From positions 496,001 through 560,000 of the forward strand of contig CAVXIC010000007.1 of assembly GCA_963761755.1 (NCBI GenBank): a stretch of DNA of 64,000 bases, read 5' to 3'. The DNA comes from CAJXVA01 sp963761755. Its GTDB lineage: Bacteria; Myxococcota_A; Polyangia; Nannocystales; Nannocystaceae. Shown piece after piece: positions 60,652 through 64,000 of the stretch. Positions within the stretch are counted from its first letter, which is position 1. Every line of letters begins with the position of its first letter. The position numbers and the translations under genes are program-made. Below the pieces are notes generated by a model. The model worked only from the letters and a program-made list of their open reading frames with translations. It had not been told where the DNA came from and made no database searches.

Positions 60652-62973
60652 CTAGGTCGACGAGTCGGATGAAGAGGGTGTGTGGGCGACGGGCTGGACG
60701 GGAAGACTCACCGTGAATCGGGCCCCCTGTCCGTCGTGAGACTCGACCACGATGTCACCGCCGTGGTCCGCAACGATGCCATACGAGATGGCGAGACCAA
60801 GGCCGGTCCCCTTACCGATCTCCTTGGTCGAAAAGAACGGGTCGAAGATGCGTGGGAGCACCTCGGCCGGAATGCCGTGCCCTTCGTCCGCGATGCTCAG
60901 CCGCACCGCGTCGGACTCGCGGGCGAGGTTGATGCGCACGGTCCCGCCGCGCGGCATGGCATCGACGGCGTTGGAGAGCAGGTTGAGCACGACCTGCTCG
61001 AGCTGGTCGGGATCCGCATGGACGACCGCGGGGTCGTTCCGCTCCCGGAGCACGCGCACGTTGTGCATCTTCCACTGGTACTCGCCGATCGCAATCACCC
61101 GGTCGAGCAGTGAGCCCAGGTCGATCGAACTGCGCTGCCCCCCCTCGCGCTGACGCGAGAACAGCAGGACCCCCTCGACGATCTTCCGGCACCGCTCCCC
61201 GCTCTGGGCGATCTTCTCGACCTTCTCGCGCACCCCCTCGGGCAGCGAGCGCTCCAGCAGGAGCTTGGAGTAGCCGACGACCCCCGACAGCGGGTTGTTG
61301 ATCTCGTGCGCGATGCCGGCGGCGAGCAACCCGACCGCGGCGAGCTTTTGGCTGCGCAGGATCTGGCTCTCCAGCGCGCGACGGTCCCGCAGGTCGAGCC
61401 CGACGAAGACGGCGCCGGCGCACTCGCCCCCCGCGTCCAGCCGTCGGCCTTCGAGGTGCAGCGGAATCTCGTCACCGCTGTGATGCCGCAGCGAGATCTC
61501 GCGGGCGACGTCGCCCGCCTCCAGCAGCGTGTCCCACAGGTCGGTCCACTGGGCGGGTTCGTGGGCAACCCCAACCTCGATACCGAAGCGGCGCCCCTCG
61601 GCCTCGGCGCTGGAGATGCCCAGCAGGGCTTCGCTCGCCCGGTTCCAGGTGACCACGCGGCCCGCCGCATCGACCGATCCCAGCAGCACCGTGGTCTGGT
61701 TGAGCAACATCGCTTGGTAGGCGGCCAGCTCCCGGGTCTCGAGCGTGAGCAGGCCCGAGGCCAAGCCCAGGGCGATCTGGGCGGCCACGGTGCCGATGAG
61801 GGTTCGATCGCGCTCGTCCCACGAGTCGGCGTCCTTGCGCGCCAGCAGCAGATGACCGACGACGCCCGATGGGCCTCGAAGCGGGACCCGGGCGACGTGG
61901 GCCGAGGGCACCCCAGCCCCCAACGCGTTGCCGGTGGCCTCGTCTTCGGGGCCCAACACCACGTCTCGCCCGGCTGCCCAGGCCGAGGGAGGCTCCTCGT
62001 CCTCGGAGAGCTCGACCGCCGGCTGGGGCTGCTCCCCGAGCAGTCCCCATCGCTGCCACCCATCGGTCGTGTGGACGAGCAGGCACACCCGCTCCGCGCC
62101 CAGGGCCGTCCCCAGCGCCGCGCATGCGTCCAGCACGGAGTGGCGAGGATCGTCGGCCTGGACCAAGCAGCGGTCCACCTGCGCGACCAGCCGCTCTTCG
62201 AACGCCCGGCGACGCCGCTCGCTGAGATCGCGGATCAGCATCACCGCAGGCCCGGTACCGGCGGCCAGCGACAGCTCGGTCGGGACCGTCTCGCCATCCC
62301 GGCGCCGCAGGGTCATCTCGCCCTGCCAGCTCCCGGTCCGCGCGACGGTCAGCGCGCGCGACAGCAAGGGGACATCCCCCCGGCTGGCCAGCTCGAGCAC
62401 GCTGCGTCCGACGATCCCCTCGCCCAGCAGCGTCGTCGCCGACGGGTTCGCATGCACCACCCGCCCGTCGTTGTCGACGAGCAGCACGCCCTGATCGAGC
62501 GCGTCGAGGCTGCGTGTCACCGCCAAGCCCAGCTCCGCCTCCGGGCCCAAGCGCGACGGGGACGAGGGGTGGCAGATCACCACGGCGCCGCCGGGGGTCA
62601 GCGCCGCCGCGCGAACGAGGCAGTCGACGCGGGGACCCAGGCGGGGCAGAAGCCCGACTTCGAGCGAGAAGCCGCGCCCGCCGGGGCGCTCGGGCATCGC
62701 GCGGAAGGCCCTGCCGAAGCCCTCCCGTTCGCTCGCCCGCGAGAGCCACAGCAGAAACGGCTCGCCCAAGCAGGCCTTGGGGGTCAAATGGAGCAAGTCG
62801 GCGAACGCCTTGTTGGCCTCGACCACGATGCCCGCCGAGTCGAGCACGACCGTGGCCACCGGCAGCGCCGCCAGCACCTCGCGGTGCAGCTCGTTGGCGC
62901 CCGGGCCACCCGCACCGACGCGAAGCCCGATCGTGCGCTCTTCCTCGGGGTCGATGTGTCGGTGGTCGTCCAT
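60652..62973 (-). CDS. Soluble hybrid-sensor histidine kinase (PAS-PAS-GAF-PAS-HisKA-HATPase)
   Basis: This is a 773-residue cytosolic sensor kinase without membrane helices. PAS-like domains lie near 30-150 and 150-265, a GAF domain near 275-420 and a third PAS near 425-545. The dimerisation domain carries His556 in GIAHEINNPLSG, and the ATP-binding domain has the N box NLLSNAVDAMP, G1 DEGHGIP and G2 GTGLGLAISYGIVADHGG. The ATG at 62973 begins the protein; upstream frame is not coding. It probably phosphorylates the HTH-receiver protein 12 bp downstream. Multiple PAS/GAF domains point to cytosolic redox, gas or small-molecule sensing. Confidence 0.9.
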   Translation of the reverse strand: MDDHRHIDPEEERTIGLRVGAGGPGANELHREVLAALPVATVVLDSAGIVVEANKAFADLLHLTPKACLGEPFLLWLSRASEREGFGRAFRAMPERPGGRGFSLEVGLLPRLGPRVDCLVRAAALTPGGAVVICHPSSPSRLGPEAELGLAVTRSLDALDQGVLLVDNDGRVVHANPSATTLLGEGIVGRSVLELASRGDVPLLSRALTVARTGSWQGEMTLRRRDGETVPTELSLAAGTGPAVMLIRDLSERRRRAFEERLVAQVDRCLVQADDPRHSVLDACAALGTALGAERVCLLVHTTDGWQRWGLLGEQPQPAVELSEDEEPPSAWAAGRDVVLGPEDEATGNALGAGVPSAHVARVPLRGPSGVVGHLLLARKDADSWDERDRTLIGTVAAQIALGLASGLLTLETRELAAYQAMLLNQTTVLLGSVDAAGRVVTWNRASEALLGISSAEAEGRRFGIEVGVAHEPAQWTDLWDTLLEAGDVAREISLRHHSGDEIPLHLEGRRLDAGGECAGAVFVGLDLRDRRALESQILRSQKLAAVGLLAAGIAHEINNPLSGVVGYSKLLLERSLPEGVREKVEKIAQSGERCRKIVEGVLLFSRQREGGQRSSIDLGSLLDRVIAIGEYQWKMHNVRVLRERNDPAVVHADPDQLEQVVLNLLSNAVDAMPRGGTVRINLARESDAVRLSIADEGHGIPAEVLPRIFDPFFSTKEIGKGTGLGLAISYGIVADHGGDIVVESHDGQGARFTVSLPVQPVAHTPSSSDSST

Positions 62974-63088
62974 CGCGGGACGCTCGCTGGCGAGGCTTGC
63001 CGGGGACGCAGCCCGCGCCGAGCTTCGCCGAGCGTACCGTACCCATGCATGGCTCGCACGTGGTACTGCGGGGACGCCGACGACGACG

Positions 63089-63811
63089 ATGCCCGCATTT
63101 GCGAACCCGACCGTTGTTTGCCACGCCGCCACGGTCGTGGTCACCCGTCCAACCCCCGATGGACGGGACGCCGAGGTCTACATGGTCCGGCGCTCCGCGA
63201 AGAGCCCCTTCATGCCCTCGACCCTGGTGTTCCCCGGTGGTCGCCTCGATCCCGGCGACGGCGACGCCGCCGAGGATGGGGCCTGGGACCGCGCGGCTCG
63301 GCGCGAAACCGCCGAGGAGATCGGCGTGGAGCTGAACGAAGCGCTCCTGTGGTTCGACACCTGGCTGACCCCCTCGGCCGAGAGCCGGCGGCGTTACCTC
63401 ACGCGCTTCTACTGGACCCAAATCGATCGCGTCCGCGGCGATGGTGCCCGAGCGGACGGATACGAGACCCACGATGGGCGCTGGGCGACCGCCGAGCAGC
63501 ATCTGGCGCGCTGGCGGGCCGAACGCGTCGATCTTCCGCCCCCGACGCTCAGCACGCTGCTGCGGCTGGGTCCGCTGGGTTTGGGCGCGCCGGACCTCTT
63601 GCGTACCCTGGAGCCTCGCGCGGTCATCTTGCCCAAGGTCGCGGCCACCGACGGCGCCGTGCAGATCGTGATGCCGCACGATCCTGACTACCCCGCCCTG
63701 CCCGGTGACGCCGCGGCGCCACCACCTCGCGTGCACGACCTCCCCACCCGATTCACCCGACTCGAACGCGTATGGATGCCCGCTTCTCAGCCCCCGTCCT
63801 CCTCGTCCTGA
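63089..63811 (+). CDS. NUDIX hydrolase (NUDT19-like)
   Basis: This is a 240-residue hydrolase. The N-terminal strand VVCHAATVVV and RRSAKSPFMPSTLVFPGGRLDPGD lead to a NUDIX box ending RRETAEEIGVEL, with an insertion between the Gly-Gly and Arg-Glu parts. This arrangement is seen in NUDT19/acyl-CoA diphosphatase-like proteins. It would cleave a nucleoside diphosphate linked to another moiety, perhaps acyl-CoA; substrate is inferred only. It is divergent from the histidine kinase (115 bp gap) and overlaps the start of the next gene by 40 bp. Confidence 0.85.
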   Translation: MPAFANPTVVCHAATVVVTRPTPDGRDAEVYMVRRSAKSPFMPSTLVFPGGRLDPGDGDAAEDGAWDRAARRETAEEIGVELNEALLWFDTWLTPSAESRRRYLTRFYWTQIDRVRGDGARADGYETHDGRWATAEQHLARWRAERVDLPPPTLSTLLRLGPLGLGAPDLLRTLEPRAVILPKVAATDGAVQIVMPHDPDYPALPGDAAAPPPRVHDLPTRFTRLERVWMPASQPPSSSS

Positions 63812-64000
63812 GCCTCGTCGTCGCACCCGGGTGCAACGACGCGAAGACGCCCCAGGGCCCGCCACCTGGCGCCGAATCGGCGGAGGTGGAGCCTGCCGCA
63901 GAGCCCATCACGCAGTCCTCGGCGCCGGCCAGCGGTGGCCACGTGCTCTTGGAGTGGCTGGACCCCGACGCGGTCGCGATCGTCTACCTCAAGCGTGACG
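63772..64000 (+). CDS. Lipoprotein, N-terminal fragment (runs off window)
   Basis: From ATG 63772 the frame gives a hydrophobic signal peptide (APVLLVLSLVVAPG) ending in Cys (VAPGC) and an Ala/Pro/Glu-rich spacer. The start of a folded domain (GGHVLLEWLDPDAVAIVYL) follows and is still open at the window end. The start lies inside the NUDIX gene in another frame, implying coupling. Family cannot be assigned from 76 residues. Confidence 0.6.
   Translation, partial: MDARFSAPVLLVLSLVVAPGCNDAKTPQGPPPGAESAEVEPAAEPITQSSAPASGGHVLLEWLDPDAVAIVYLKRD

Noticed and set aside
61306..63687. 793-codon plus-strand frame opposite the histidine kinase
   Set aside because: Antisense shadow; HisKA/HATPase motifs on the minus strand are complete.

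Overview
The window is about 70% G+C. It is packed with genes on both strands, short 4-bp start/stop overlaps, and many lipoproteins with Ser/Thr/Gly-rich or Asp/Pro-rich linkers. It carries a Ser/Thr kinase with an FHA domain, several one- and two-component regulators, ECF sigma/anti-sigma pairs and secreted Cys-rich lipoproteins. Together these suggest a myxobacterium (Myxococcota), most like the Nannocystis/Plesiocystis group. That assignment rests on gene content and style only. No rRNA, tRNA, CRISPR array, insertion sequence or phage gene was recognised. The region looks like chromosomal core plus lineage-specific genes.

Layout. 1-3 kb: truncated leucine-dehydrogenase-type gene, a TM2/SHOCT membrane protein, a small membrane protein and a lipoprotein. 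3-8.6 kb: cell-wall operon (GT51 transglycosylase with an AsmA-like front half, TrmH, class A PBP). 8.7-10.8 kb: ECF sigma / anti-sigma / secreted protein operon with a clear terminator. 11-16.9 kb: a giant coiled-coil membrane protein coupled to a secreted zinc peptidase, facing a DUF4388 pseudo-receiver protein. 17.2-23.6 kb: a regulatory island with an NtrC-type sigma-54 activator, a sigma-54 promoter, flhG-fliA, csrA overlapping fliW, then a HATPase-like protein and a diguanylate cyclase. No flagellar structural gene is present. 23.6-27.6 kb: a PilT-like protein without Walker motifs, a Cys-rich lipoprotein, cardiolipin synthase and an HExxH metallopeptidase. 27.6-33.7 kb: operon of metallophosphoesterase, TPR lipoprotein, Ser/Thr kinase-FHA, octaheme cytochrome c and a membrane protein. 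33.8-38.5 kb: aspS, lnt, a redoxin lipoprotein and a zinc-ribbon protein. 38.5-40.4 kb: nitronate monooxygenase and an SDR oxidoreductase.

40.4-43.1 kb: a divergent MNIO (DUF692) RiPP-type locus. A small Cys-rich lipoprotein that looks like a bufferin-type precursor and a dihaem cytochrome c lipoprotein lie on one strand. The MNIO enzyme and its DUF2063 partner, coupled by ATGA, lie on the other. It is followed by a second ECF sigma / anti-sigma operon (43.1-45.4 kb). 45.7-50.3 kb: a lipoprotein, hemC-hemA-ccsA/hemX, and a small NTF2-like protein. 50.3-54.3 kb: unassigned cytosolic, envelope and membrane proteins. 54.3-56.8 kb: lon. 56.8-63 kb: a methyltransferase, LysR regulator, VWA lipoprotein, HTH-receiver regulator and a large PAS/GAF histidine kinase. 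63-64 kb: a NUDIX hydrolase and the start of a lipoprotein.

The most interesting parts are the lipoprotein-type MNIO locus, the flagellar-regulator module standing apart from flagellar genes, the kinase-octahaem coupling, and the PilT-like protein without nucleotide-binding motifs. Short tandem DNA repeats recur inside unrelated genes and between genes.
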